A stretch of DNA of 64,000 nt, from assembly GCA_025457665.1 (NCBI GenBank), contig JALOTY010000002.1, positions 62,001-126,000 of the forward strand. Reading direction: 5' to 3'. Both the position numbers and the translations under genes were made by a program. The notes beneath the pieces were generated by a model. That model saw only the letters and a program-made list of their open reading frames with translations, made no database searches and was not told the origin of the DNA. Positions within the stretch are counted from its first letter, which is position 1; each line of letters opens with the position of its first letter. Origin of the DNA: Akkermansiaceae bacterium (GTDB lineage Bacteria > Verrucomicrobiota > Verrucomicrobiia > Verrucomicrobiales > Akkermansiaceae). Below are positions 52,891-61,030 of the stretch, in pieces.

Positions 52891-53664
52891 CTAAGGGATG
52901 CCGAGATCCTTGCGGAAGGCTTCGACCATTTTGATGAACTTGAGGTCGGATTCGGGGGAGCTTTCGTTGTCGAAGTTCAAGCCGTAGGGCCAGAAGTGCA
53001 TGTGATCGGCGTGGAGAACCGCATCCGGGCCATCGAGTTCCTTGAGTTGGGCGATGGCGTGGCGGCCGGTCCATTTGCCGTCCTTGACGAAATTCCGCCA
53101 TTCCGGATGGGTGCCGATGCCGAGGGTATGGGAAATCTCATGGAGGGCGACCCGGCGGTTGATGGTGCCGCCCCAGTTGATCCAGCCATCGAAATTGGCA
53201 TCAGCGGTGGGCGTGCCGGGGCTGTTGTTGGCGGTGACGTGTTTCTTGAATTTCGCGTGACGGTTGAGGAAGACGATCGCCTCCTCCATGGCTTGAACGA
53301 TGATTTTCTTGCGGTCTTCCGGCCAATTCTCGTGACCGTTGGAAAGGCCGTAAGTCAGGGGGCCGCGGAGGAGTCGGGCTTTTTCCTCGGCGGGGTCTTC
53401 ATTTTTCACCTGGGCTTTTGCCTTGGCTTCTTCGGCCAGACGTGAGGCGACCAGCAGGTCCTCGGGAGCCAATTGCGAGGGACTGAGGCTGAGGGTGGTG
53501 CCATCGCTTTTGCGGAGAACGATGGCGTTCGGGCTGGCGCTGACGAAGCTGGCCTCGACCTTGGTGCCGCTGACCGAAGTCCAGATGCGGGTTTCGGTCG
53601 ATGGTTCCGCAGCCGGGGCGTGAAGGCTGAGGATCAGGAAGCCAGCGGCGAGCCAGTGTTTCAT
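52891..53664 (-). CDS. Secreted metzincin-like metallopeptidase with an SHD1-like N-terminal domain
   Basis: A 257-residue protein from MKHWLAAGFLILSLHAPAAE, a signal peptide. Residues about 25-75 (RIWTSVSGTKVEASFVSASP ... SLSPSQLAPED) resemble the SHD1 domain common in Planctomycetes and Verrucomicrobia. The catalytic part has VALHEISHTLGIGTHPEW (HExxHxxGxxH, zinc ligands) and a downstream MHFWPYGLN segment that may supply the Met-turn. The substrate and any propeptide are unknown. Confidence 0.8.
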   Translation of the reverse strand: MKHWLAAGFLILSLHAPAAEPSTETRIWTSVSGTKVEASFVSASPNAIVLRKSDGTTLSLSPSQLAPEDLLVASRLAEEAKAKAQVKNEDPAEEKARLLRGPLTYGLSNGHENWPEDRKKIIVQAMEEAIVFLNRHAKFKKHVTANNSPGTPTADANFDGWINWGGTINRRVALHEISHTLGIGTHPEWRNFVKDGKWTGRHAIAQLKELDGPDAVLHADHMHFWPYGLNFDNESSPESDLKFIKMVEAFRKDLGIP

Positions 53665-53718
53665 GGCAGTCACTGTATCCTGAGCGGCGGGCATCGCAAG
53701 TCTGCCTCTCGGGGAGGT

Positions 53719-54330
53719 TCAGCCGATGAACTTGATGGCGACAAAACCGAGGATGACGAGGGCACCGGCGGCGAGGAAGCACCATTCGAGGTGTTTTTCG
53801 ATGAAGGGCCGGACCTTGGCACCGAAGACTCGGATGACGAATCCTACGAGGTAAAAGCGGAAGCCGCGGCCAATGATGGAGGCGACGATGAGCAGGGGCA
53901 GGCTGTAGTTCATCATGCCCGAAAACACGGTGAAAACCTTGTAGGGGATGGGGGTAATGGCAGCGATGAGGATGCCGAGGAAGCCATATTCATTGTACCA
54001 CAGCTCGATCTTTTCCCGGGTGTGGCCGGTGGCATCGAAGAGGTTCAAGAGGGGAAGCGCCACGCTGTCCCGGAGTGCCCAGCCGATCCACCAACCGAAC
54101 ATGCCGCCGAGCACGGAGCCGACGGTGCAGATCAGGGCGTAACGGGCCCATTTTTGGCGGGCTCCGAAGCAGAGGGCGATGAGGAGGACGTCCGGAGGGA
54201 TGGGGAAGAAAGAGGACTCGAGAAAGGCGATGATAAACAAAGCCCATGCCCCGCCCGGATGGTCGGCCCAGGAAATGGTCCATGCATAAAGGCGGCGGAT
54301 GAGGCCGGGTTTGGCGGTGGCGTCGGACAT
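53719..54330 (-). CDS. YqaA/DedA-like SNARE-associated (VTT) membrane protein
   Basis: A 203-residue multispan protein. ESSFFPIPPDVLLIALCFGA, GSVLGGMFGWWIGWALRDSV, and LIAAITPIPYKVFTVFSGMM match the VTT-domain DedA/YqaA family with the conserved F-x-P-x-P and R/K-x-F elements. Members act in membrane lipid scrambling or undecaprenyl phosphate transport. It is just downstream of the 8-bp tandem repeat array next to gpsA, on the same strand. Confidence 0.83.
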   Translation of the reverse strand: MSDATAKPGLIRRLYAWTISWADHPGGAWALFIIAFLESSFFPIPPDVLLIALCFGARQKWARYALICTVGSVLGGMFGWWIGWALRDSVALPLLNLFDATGHTREKIELWYNEYGFLGILIAAITPIPYKVFTVFSGMMNYSLPLLIVASIIGRGFRFYLVGFVIRVFGAKVRPFIEKHLEWCFLAAGALVILGFVAIKFIG

Positions 54331-54377
54331 GGGAGTGGTAGGTGTTAAAGTCGGATTTCAGCCCCGTGGCTTTCAAG

Positions 54378-54457
54378 TTTCTCAGTTTCTCAGTTTCTCA
54401 GTTTCTCAGCATTTCAGCATTTCAGCTTTTCAGCATTTCAGCTTTTCAGCATTTCAG
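54378..54457. repeat. Ten tandem 8-bp units at the gpsA 3' end
   Basis: Four perfect TTTCTCAG units (54378-54409) are followed by six units CATTTCAG or CTTTTCAG (54410-54457). The gpsA stop codon (54454-54456) lies in the last unit. The unit CATTTCAG equals the CAGCATTT array before dnaE2. Confidence 0.8.
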
Positions 54458-55464
54458 CTCTGGCTGTCCGTCTCCGGGCGGGGATCGCGGTTGAGGAGTT
54501 CGCTGAGGGCGCGGGCGGCGGGCATGTTCTGATAGAGGATGGCGTGCACGGCATCGATGATCGGTGTGCGGGCACCCACGCGGCGTGCGGCTTCGTGGAT
54601 GGAAAGGGTGTTGGGCACGCCTTCGGCCACCATGCCGATGCTGGCGACGGCGTCGGACAGGGATTGTCCCATCCCGAGGGCCTTGCCCACGCGGTGGTTC
54701 CGGGAGTGTTCCGAGTAGCAGGTGGCGATGAGATCGCCGACGCCGGAGAGCCCGGCAAAGGTCTCCATGCGACCGCCGAGCTGGGTGCCGAGGCGGGTCA
54801 TCTCCGCGAGGGCGCGGGTGACGAGGGCGGCGATGGCATTGTCGCCCAGGCCCAGGCCCGCGGCGATGCCGGCGGCGATCGCATAGACGTTCTTGATCGC
54901 GCCACCGAGTTCGATGCCGGCGATGTCGTCATTGGTGTAGCTGCGGAAATGGGGGGCGGTGAAGAGCTGTTGGAGGCGTGAGGCGAGGGGGGCATCGGTG
55001 CAGCCGATCACGGCGCAGGTGGCGAGACCGGCACCGATTTCCTCGGCATGATTCGGCCCGGAGAGGACGGCGATGGGGTGATGAGGGAAAACCTCGCGCA
55101 GGATGTCGCTCATGCGGTCGCCACTGCCGCGCTCGATCCCCTTGGCGCAAGAGAGGAGCACGGTGGAATCCGGCAAGCCTGCCTCGGCAAGGCTGGCGGC
55201 GGTGGCACGGGTGGCGGAGGTGGGGACGCTGAAAATGATGAGCGGATGGGCGGCGGCGCGGGCGATTTCGCAGGAGGCGGTGACGTTTTCCGGCAGGGTG
55301 ACATCGGTCAGATACCGTGGGTTCCGGTGCTGGCTGCGGATGCTTTCCGCGACCTCGGGATCGCGGCCGATCATTTCCACATGGCCGAGGTTTCCGGCGA
55401 CGAGCCGCGCGAGGGCGGTGCCGAAGGAACCGGTGCCGAGGATGGCTGCGGAGTCGAACACCAT
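54454..55464 (-). CDS. gpsA: NAD(P)-dependent glycerol-3-phosphate dehydrogenase
   Basis: A 336-residue protein. The Rossmann motif AAILGTGSFGTALARLVAGN opens it. Others: HPLIIFSVPTSATR, VLLSCAKGIERGSGDRM, the catalytic lysine region GGAIKNVYAIAAGIAAGLGL and SGVGDLIATCYSEHSRNHRV. It makes sn-glycerol-3-phosphate for phospholipids. It follows plsY after 13 bases, forming a lipid-synthesis operon. Confidence 0.94.
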   Translation of the reverse strand: MVFDSAAILGTGSFGTALARLVAGNLGHVEMIGRDPEVAESIRSQHRNPRYLTDVTLPENVTASCEIARAAAHPLIIFSVPTSATRATAASLAEAGLPDSTVLLSCAKGIERGSGDRMSDILREVFPHHPIAVLSGPNHAEEIGAGLATCAVIGCTDAPLASRLQQLFTAPHFRSYTNDDIAGIELGGAIKNVYAIAAGIAAGLGLGDNAIAALVTRALAEMTRLGTQLGGRMETFAGLSGVGDLIATCYSEHSRNHRVGKALGMGQSLSDAVASIGMVAEGVPNTLSIHEAARRVGARTPIIDAVHAILYQNMPAARALSELLNRDPRPETDSQS

Positions 55465-55477
55465 GGGAAATCGGGGG

Positions 55478-56200
55478 TCAGGAGGTTTTGTTGCGGGTGA
55501 AGCGGTTCTCCGTCCCTGCGCGCAGGCGCTGGAGGTTTCCCCGGTGTTTCCAGATGGCGAGGATGCCGATCAGGATGCTGAAGACCAGAAGCGGCTTGCT
55601 CCAGGTGCCGGCGTCCCAGGCGCTGATGCCGGCGGCATTTTTCTGCAGGCGGGCATCGAGGTGGGTGAGCAGCGGCAGCACTGCGGCGGCACCGATGGAG
55701 GCGACGGAAACGTAGCGGGTGGTGAGAAAAAGGAGGATCCACACGACCAGCAGGAAGAGCACGACCATGGGCATGAGGCCGAGGACGACCCCGGCGGAGG
55801 TGGCGATGCCCTTGCCGCCCTTGAAGCCGACCCAGGGCGAGTAGTTGTGCCCAAGGATGGCGCAGAGGGCGGTGAAAACGTGGATGAGCTGGCCTTTCAT
55901 CGCTTCGGGAGCGGGCAAGGTCAGGGCCGCGGAATCGAGGAAACCGAGCAGGGGAGAAGGCGTCGAGCCCTCGATGCGGACAAGATTCAGGGCGAGCAAA
56001 ACGGGCAGATAGCCTTTGAGGGCATCGAGAATCAGGCAGGTGATGCCGTATTTTTTCCCGACCACCCGGAGGACATTTGTGGCCCCGATGTTTCCCGATC
56101 CATGGGCGCGGATATCGATGCCCTTGAGCCGGGCAATGATCAGCCCGAAGGGGATGGATCCCAGAAGGAAAGCGATGATGGGGCAGATCCAGAGCTGCAT
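55478..56200 (-). CDS. plsY: Glycerol-3-phosphate acyltransferase PlsY
   Basis: A 240-residue membrane protein. PlsY motifs: LGSIPFGLIIARLKGIDIRA followed by HGSGNIGATNVLRVVGKK (motif 1), ILGHNYSPWVGFKGGKGIAT (motif 2) and later LFLTTRYVSVASIGAAAVLP (motif 3). It transfers acyl from acyl-phosphate to glycerol-3-phosphate. It lies upstream of gpsA, which supplies its substrate. Confidence 0.94.
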   Translation of the reverse strand: MQLWICPIIAFLLGSIPFGLIIARLKGIDIRAHGSGNIGATNVLRVVGKKYGITCLILDALKGYLPVLLALNLVRIEGSTPSPLLGFLDSAALTLPAPEAMKGQLIHVFTALCAILGHNYSPWVGFKGGKGIATSAGVVLGLMPMVVLFLLVVWILLFLTTRYVSVASIGAAAVLPLLTHLDARLQKNAAGISAWDAGTWSKPLLVFSILIGILAIWKHRGNLQRLRAGTENRFTRNKTS

Positions 56201-56420
56201 GCCGGGCCGGAGTTAGGGGAAAATGGGGAGCTTGTCACCTGCGGAGAAGATTTTGGGGCAGGGAGCAGGGGGGGGCGAGCTGTGGAACGCTTCCTGCCGA
56301 TTCGATTCTGGCGCCGATGGGGACGGTCTGCGAGCTGTTGAAACTACGATTTGAACGCGACTGTCGAAACCGGAGTTTCTATTGCTTTCCCGCGCCATGG
56401 GTATTACCCTCGGTCATACC

Positions 56421-56648
56421 ATGATAACGCTCACTGTAAAAATCCCTGAAGCATTGGACACGAAGCTGCGCCAGAAAGCAAAGGCCGCAAAGCAACCGGT
56501 TTCTGAAATCGTTCGTCGGGCACTGCTGCGCGAAATGGAAGCCGATGCCGTGGATTTCTCCAAGCTGGCCGCACCTTATGCCGGGATGTTTTCCGGTCCG
56601 GCAGATCTCTCCACTCGCGAAGGTTATGGAAGTCGCGAATCTCGTTGA
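56421..56648 (+). CDS. vapB: VapB-like ribbon-helix-helix antitoxin
   Basis: A 75-residue protein from MITLTVKIPEALDTKLRQKA (start 56421; an upstream ATG at 56382 adds a tail unlike the family). The RHH core is followed by KAAKQPVSEIVRRALLREME and a C-terminal tail that would bind the toxin. It overlaps the PIN-domain gene by 23 bases, the usual antitoxin-toxin layout. Probably autorepressing. Confidence 0.78.
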   Translation: MITLTVKIPEALDTKLRQKAKAAKQPVSEIVRRALLREMEADAVDFSKLAAPYAGMFSGPADLSTREGYGSRESR

Positions 56649-57042
56649 TGCTGGACCTCTGATCGGCTGGCTCAATGCCTCCGACCAATGGCACCCATGG
56701 GCGGTCGAGACGCTCTCGGCCGTCCGTGGACCGCTGCATACCACCGAGATCGTCCTCGGCGAAGCGTGTTGGCATCTGGGTGGCAATACACAGCCCGTCC
56801 ACGCCCTGCTGGGGCTCGTCCGGGTGGGGGCGATCCAACTCCTTCGCCCGTGGCCAGGCCACTTGGAGCGGACCCAGGAATTGATGATGAAATATGAGCG
56901 CATGGATGCCGCCGACGCCTCGCTTGTCCTGTTGTCCGAAGTCCACCGCAGTGCGAAAATCATCACTACTGACCGCCGTGACTTCTCCATCTACCGCCGC
57001 TTCGGTCGCTACCGCCTGCCGGTCATCCTGCCACCCGCCTAA
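56626..57042 (+). CDS. vapC: VapC-like PIN-domain ribonuclease toxin
   Basis: A 138-residue PIN-domain protein from MEVANLVDAGPLIGWLNASD (start 56626). Acidic metal ligands are at D8 (NLVDAGPL), in TTEIVLGEACW, MDAADASLVLLSE and TTDRRDF. Length fits VapC. The gene overlaps the antitoxin and is read in a different frame. Expected to cleave RNA when released from VapB; the target is unknown. Confidence 0.82.
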   Translation: MEVANLVDAGPLIGWLNASDQWHPWAVETLSAVRGPLHTTEIVLGEACWHLGGNTQPVHALLGLVRVGAIQLLRPWPGHLERTQELMMKYERMDAADASLVLLSEVHRSAKIITTDRRDFSIYRRFGRYRLPVILPPA

Positions 57043-57378
57043 GCCGCGCAGGCCGTTCTAGAGGAGGATGCCCCATTCACCCCTCCGCTTCCGCTGGAAT
57101 TCCACGAAGCCTTGCCGAAGACCATCTAACTGTTGAGTGCGTCCTTCGCTTGCTTGATGGGAACGTTGGCTTGATCCCAATCGCTGTCGCTACTTTTGAC
57201 CAACAGGCTGGAAGTCTCGAAAGGCGGGTTGAGCTTCAGCGAGATTTTGTTATCTGCCACCGCGTCTCTGCAGATGGCGGAGTGTTTCCGCTGCATGGGC
57301 ACCAGAAGCAGTGATGGGGGACGCAACGCGAGGGATCGGGAAGTGTCACCGGGAGAGGTCGCATTTTTCGCCTCTCCC
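57043..57378. other. Gap without a supported gene
   Basis: A short minus-strand frame (57126-57326) and a plus-strand frame (57196-57657) are open, but neither has a recognisable domain. The plus frame overlaps the glycosyltransferase gene. I see no RNA gene or clear repeat. Confidence 0.4.
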
Positions 57379-58140
57379 TCATTCCCGCCAATGCTCCGCG
57401 ACCCAGGGGGCGGGGAGGACGCGGTGGTGGATTTTTTTGCCTCGGAAGCCTTCGATGGCGTCGTCGGGGTCGGGTTGGCCGTGGAAGACGATGAATTTCG
57501 CCCCGGCGGGCTTTTTCGGGGCCTGGATGAGATTGAGGGGAAAGGGCGGGCGGAGGTTGAACTTGAAGCTGCGGACCCATTCCTCGGGCCACCAGTAGCG
57601 CTCCTTCATGGCATAGGTGAGGAAATGCTGCTCGGTGACGAAGATGGAGCGGTTTAGGGCACGGTCGATCTCGGCGATGAAGGTGTCGTAGATGTACTGC
57701 GAGCGACCGGCTTCGAAGCGGAAGATGGAGGAATTTCCGATCTCGGGGCGTTTGCGGAAGATCTGTTTCCGGCGTTCCCACCAGTTGTGGATGATGCAGT
57801 TCTTGCCGGGTTGGTAGTCGAAGAAGCAGTCGATGGAATCGACGATGACGAGATCGAGATCGAGGAAAAGCGTGGGGCCGGAGAGGTCGCAGAAGCCGTC
57901 GCGGGTCATGACGAGCTTGAGGAAAACGTTGGGCCAAGGGGCGGCGGTGATGCCGGGGTTTTCCGGGAAGGGGGCGGTTTCGATTTCGTCGAGCAGGCCG
58001 CTGCGGTCATCGGTGAGGCAGAGGAAGCGGAAGGGGCGCGAGAGGTGGCGGCCGACGGAGCGGTAGAGGATGTTGACGTAGTGGGCGGGGTAGCGATTGC
58101 CCCACTTCATGCAGATGATATTGACGGCTCCGGCGGACAT
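57379..58140 (-). CDS. Glycosyltransferase-like protein
   Basis: A 253-residue protein. ICMKWGNRYPAHYVNILYRS and RPFRFLCLTDDRSG at the start, then GPTLFLDLDLVIVDSIDCFF with a DLD motif typical of metal-binding GT-A nucleotide-sugar transferases, and TEQHFLTYAMKERYWWPEEW. It resembles glycosyltransferase proteins found in polysaccharide loci; the donor and acceptor are unknown. No signal peptide. Confidence 0.65.
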   Translation of the reverse strand: MSAGAVNIICMKWGNRYPAHYVNILYRSVGRHLSRPFRFLCLTDDRSGLLDEIETAPFPENPGITAAPWPNVFLKLVMTRDGFCDLSGPTLFLDLDLVIVDSIDCFFDYQPGKNCIIHNWWERRKQIFRKRPEIGNSSIFRFEAGRSQYIYDTFIAEIDRALNRSIFVTEQHFLTYAMKERYWWPEEWVRSFKFNLRPPFPLNLIQAPKKPAGAKFIVFHGQPDPDDAIEGFRGKKIHHRVLPAPWVAEHWRE

Positions 58141-58193
58141 GTTGGGGGCGGATTGCGGCGCTTGGGAGGGGAAATGCCAAGCTCAAAGGGTTT

Positions 58194-58901
58194 TCAGGCG
58201 TGCTGGTCGGCGCTGCGGAGCTGGATGTCGCCGATTTCGACGTGGGCGGGGGTTTCGAGCATGAAGAGGAGGGTGGCGGCGACCTCGTGGGCGCTAAGCA
58301 TGCGCATCTGCGAGCGGGTCTGGGCGAGCGTGTCCTCGCGGCCGCGGAAGTAGTTTTCGAGCAGGGGGGTATCGACGAATCCCGGCGAGACCGTGCCGAC
58401 CTGGATGGGCAGTCCGGCGGCCTTGATTTCGTGGCGGAGGGCATCGGTGATGGCGCGGACGGCGAATTTCGTGGGCGCGTAGAAACCGCCGCTTGGCGGG
58501 ACGCGGTGGCCGCTCATCGAGGAAACATTGAGGATGCGCCCGCCGGATTTCGGGAAATGGCGGAGGGCGAGCTGGCAGCTCAGGGCGAGGGCCATGACGT
58601 TGACGCGCCACATTTCCTCCCAATCGGTGGGGTTGCCATCGAGGATGCGGGACAGGTAGGCGACGCCGGCGCAGTTGACGAGGGCATCGATCTGCTCGAG
58701 CTGGTGGAAGGCGGCGGTGATTTCCTCGCGGCGGGTGAGGTCGGCGCGGAGCGGGGTGACGCCGGGTGGCAGGGCATCCGGGCGGCGGGTGATGCCGATG
58801 ACCGTGGCTTCGCGGGCGACGAGCATGCGGGCGAGGGCGGCACCGATGCCGCTGGAGGCGCCGGTGACGACGATGGTTTTCCCGCTGAGGCGGTGGCTCA
58901 T
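58194..58901 (-). CDS. Short-chain dehydrogenase/reductase (SDR)
   Basis: A 235-residue protein starting MSHRLSGKTIVVTGASSGIG (start 58901); a much longer frame to 60041 runs through the next gene. SDR motifs: TGASSGIGAALA (NAD(P) binding), DALVNCAGVAYL (NxAG), LNVSSMSGHRV (catalytic Ser) and GFYAPTKFAVRAIT (Yx3K). The start codon overlaps the stop of the upstream redoxin gene (58898), so they are translationally coupled. Substrate unknown. Confidence 0.88.
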   Translation of the reverse strand: MSHRLSGKTIVVTGASSGIGAALARMLVAREATVIGITRRPDALPPGVTPLRADLTRREEITAAFHQLEQIDALVNCAGVAYLSRILDGNPTDWEEMWRVNVMALALSCQLALRHFPKSGGRILNVSSMSGHRVPPSGGFYAPTKFAVRAITDALRHEIKAAGLPIQVGTVSPGFVDTPLLENYFRGREDTLAQTRSQMRMLSAHEVAATLLFMLETPAHVEIGDIQLRSADQHA

Positions 58902-59896
58902 GCCGGGACTTTCTCTGCCGGGGCGGGACTTGGCAATCCTTCGAAGAGGGCGGGGAGATTGGGCAGGTCCGCCTGGCTGCGGGCGCGCTGGGCGGAGAGG
59001 ATTTCGCCGCGGTGGAAAAGGAAGGCGCCGGGGAGCTGGAGGCCGTCGCCGGCGAGGTGGCCCATGCCGCAGCCGCGGATGAGGGCGGAAATGGCGGGCA
59101 GCCAGACGCGGGGGCCGAAGAGTTCGAGGAAGCCGCCCTTGCCGAGGCCGAAGGCGCGGTAGAGTTCGCACATGGGATCGGCGATGCGGGCGATGTGGTC
59201 GCGGCCGCCGAGGTAGTTGTTTTCCCCCCCGGGCTGGAGCATGTGGACGAGCACGAGGCGGGCTCCGTGGCGATCGGCCTCGGCTTTGACCTGTTCGAGT
59301 TCGCGGAGCAGGCGGCGGGTGAAGGTGCAGCCGAAATGGCGGAGGAAAACCAGGGCCAGGGCTCGATCCGAGGAGGCTTCGGTGAGGGTTTCCCCGGAGG
59401 AGAGGCGGTAGGCATCGCCAGCTTCCCTGAGGCTCAGCGGGCGGGTCCCGGGGACGGGTCGGCCGAGGTGGGCCTGGAGGCAGGCCCAGAGGATGCAGGC
59501 GAGGGGGAACCACCAGATCAGGTCGTCGAAAACCACGAAGAGTGTGGCGGAAAAGCCGATGCTGCCATCGATCCACGCCCGCGTGGCAGCCCAAAGGACA
59601 AAACTCGATTTCAGGAAGCCGAAAAGGATGAGCAGCCAGTGGCGGTAGGGATTGCGGGCGGCGATGAGGAAACCGATGCCGAGCGCGGCGGCGGCGAGCC
59701 CGACAGCGTTCCAGATCATCGGGTGGTTCGGGCGTTCGACCCCGAGGTGATCGAAGTAATCGTGAGGAAAGAGGTTCACCCACAGGCCGAAAACCAGATA
59801 GCAAGCCCCGGCCCCGAGGAGGACGAACTTCATCCAGGCGGGGGTTTGGCAGCGGCCGTTGTGGCAGTTGGAAGGCATGGGCGAGGATAGATCCAT
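58898..59896 (-). CDS. Membrane protein with a SelL/AhpC-like redoxin domain
   Basis: A 332-residue protein (start 59896; ATGs at 59911 and 59878 also in frame). Residues about 20-130 contain four hydrophobic segments (MKFVLLGAGACYLVFGLWVN, LLILFGFLKSSFVLWAATRA, LIWWFPLACILWACL). The C-terminal part is an AhpC/TSA-like domain (LALVFLRHFGCTFTRRLLRE). Related SelL proteins have a second Cys or Sec where this has Thr (GCTFT), leaving one active-site Cys. Coupled to the SDR gene. Likely a membrane peroxiredoxin or redox enzyme. Confidence 0.72.
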   Translation of the reverse strand: MDLSSPMPSNCHNGRCQTPAWMKFVLLGAGACYLVFGLWVNLFPHDYFDHLGVERPNHPMIWNAVGLAAAALGIGFLIAARNPYRHWLLILFGFLKSSFVLWAATRAWIDGSIGFSATLFVVFDDLIWWFPLACILWACLQAHLGRPVPGTRPLSLREAGDAYRLSSGETLTEASSDRALALVFLRHFGCTFTRRLLRELEQVKAEADRHGARLVLVHMLQPGGENNYLGGRDHIARIADPMCELYRAFGLGKGGFLELFGPRVWLPAISALIRGCGMGHLAGDGLQLPGAFLFHRGEILSAQRARSQADLPNLPALFEGLPSPAPAEKVPA

Positions 59897-59991
59897 CCGG
59901 CGATCCCGCAAGGGGAGGAAATTTTCCCGTGGAAATCGCCTCGGGGCGGCGATTCTTGACCGTCGGCGACCGAGTCCGCATCTTCCGCCGC

Positions 59992-60957
59992 ATGCGCGTT
60001 CTGACCGGCCTCCAACCCAGCGGGAAGCTCCATGTGGGCAACTATTTCGGTGCCATGGAGCCGGCGGTGTCCCTCCAACAGGCCGGGGATGCCTACTATT
60101 TCATCGCCAACTACCACGCCATGACGACGGTGAAAGACCCGGCGGACCTGCGGGCATGGACGCGTGAACTGGCCCTGGATTTCCTGGCCTGCGGGCTGGA
60201 TCCGCAGCGCTCGGTCTTTTTCCGCCAGAGCGACGTGCCGGAGGTCAATGAACTGGCATGGATCCTCTCGACCGTGTGTCCGCTAAGTCTGTTAGAAAAA
60301 TGCCATTCGTACAAAGACAAGGTGGCGAAGGGATTTTCCGCGAGTCACGGGCTGTTTGCCTATCCGGTGCTGATGGCGGCGGACATTCTGCTCTACGATG
60401 CCAATCAGGTCCCGGTGGGCAAGGACCAGAAACAGCACCTGGAAGTGACGCGTGATCTGGCCGGGAAGATCAATGAGGCTTTTGGCGAGGGGACGCTGGT
60501 GGTGCCTGAACCCATCATCCGTGAGAGTGTCGCCGTGGTGCCGGGGCTGGACGGGCAGAAGATGAGCAAGAGCTATCACAACACCCTGCCGATCTTCGAT
60601 GAAGAGAAGCCATCGAAGAAACTCATCATGCGCATCCAGACGGATTCGACTCCGGTGGAAGAGCCGAAGCCGGTGGAGGGATCGCTGCTGCTGCCGCTTT
60701 ATCGGCTCTTTGCGGACGATGCGGCCTATCAGGAAATGGTGGCTCAGCATGAAGCCGGTGGCGTGGGATACGGGGATTTCAAGAAACGGCTGGCCGAGGC
60801 GTATTGGGATTTCTTTGCCACCATGCGCCAGCGCCGCTCGGAACTGGCGGCGGATCCGGGATACATCGATGAAGTCCTTGCCCAAGGTGCGGCGAAAGCC
60901 CGTGCGACAGCCACGGTCACGCTCGACCGCGTGCGCAAAGCGGTGGGGCTGGCGTGA
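59992..60957 (+). CDS. trpS: Tryptophanyl-tRNA synthetase
   Basis: A 321-residue class I synthetase from MRVLTGLQPSGKLHVGNYFG (start 59992). Motifs: HVGN (HIGH type), DILLYDANQVPVGKDQKQHL and GQKMSKSYHNTLPIF (KMSKS). It charges tRNA-Trp. Length is normal for bacterial TrpRS. An upstream ATG at 59929 would add 21 residues before the family start. Confidence 0.95.
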   Translation: MRVLTGLQPSGKLHVGNYFGAMEPAVSLQQAGDAYYFIANYHAMTTVKDPADLRAWTRELALDFLACGLDPQRSVFFRQSDVPEVNELAWILSTVCPLSLLEKCHSYKDKVAKGFSASHGLFAYPVLMAADILLYDANQVPVGKDQKQHLEVTRDLAGKINEAFGEGTLVVPEPIIRESVAVVPGLDGQKMSKSYHNTLPIFDEEKPSKKLIMRIQTDSTPVEEPKPVEGSLLLPLYRLFADDAAYQEMVAQHEAGGVGYGDFKKRLAEAYWDFFATMRQRRSELAADPGYIDEVLAQGAAKARATATVTLDRVRKAVGLA

Positions 60958-61030
60958 TGATGAAGATTCGGCTTCGAGTGGGGTTGCCTTGTGTCGGCGG
61001 AACCACGAAGGCTTTCCGTACGATCCTTAT

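Noticed and set aside
57126..57326. 66-residue minus-strand ORF
   Set aside because: No homology recognised, weak start context and no conserved residues visible; left as a gap.
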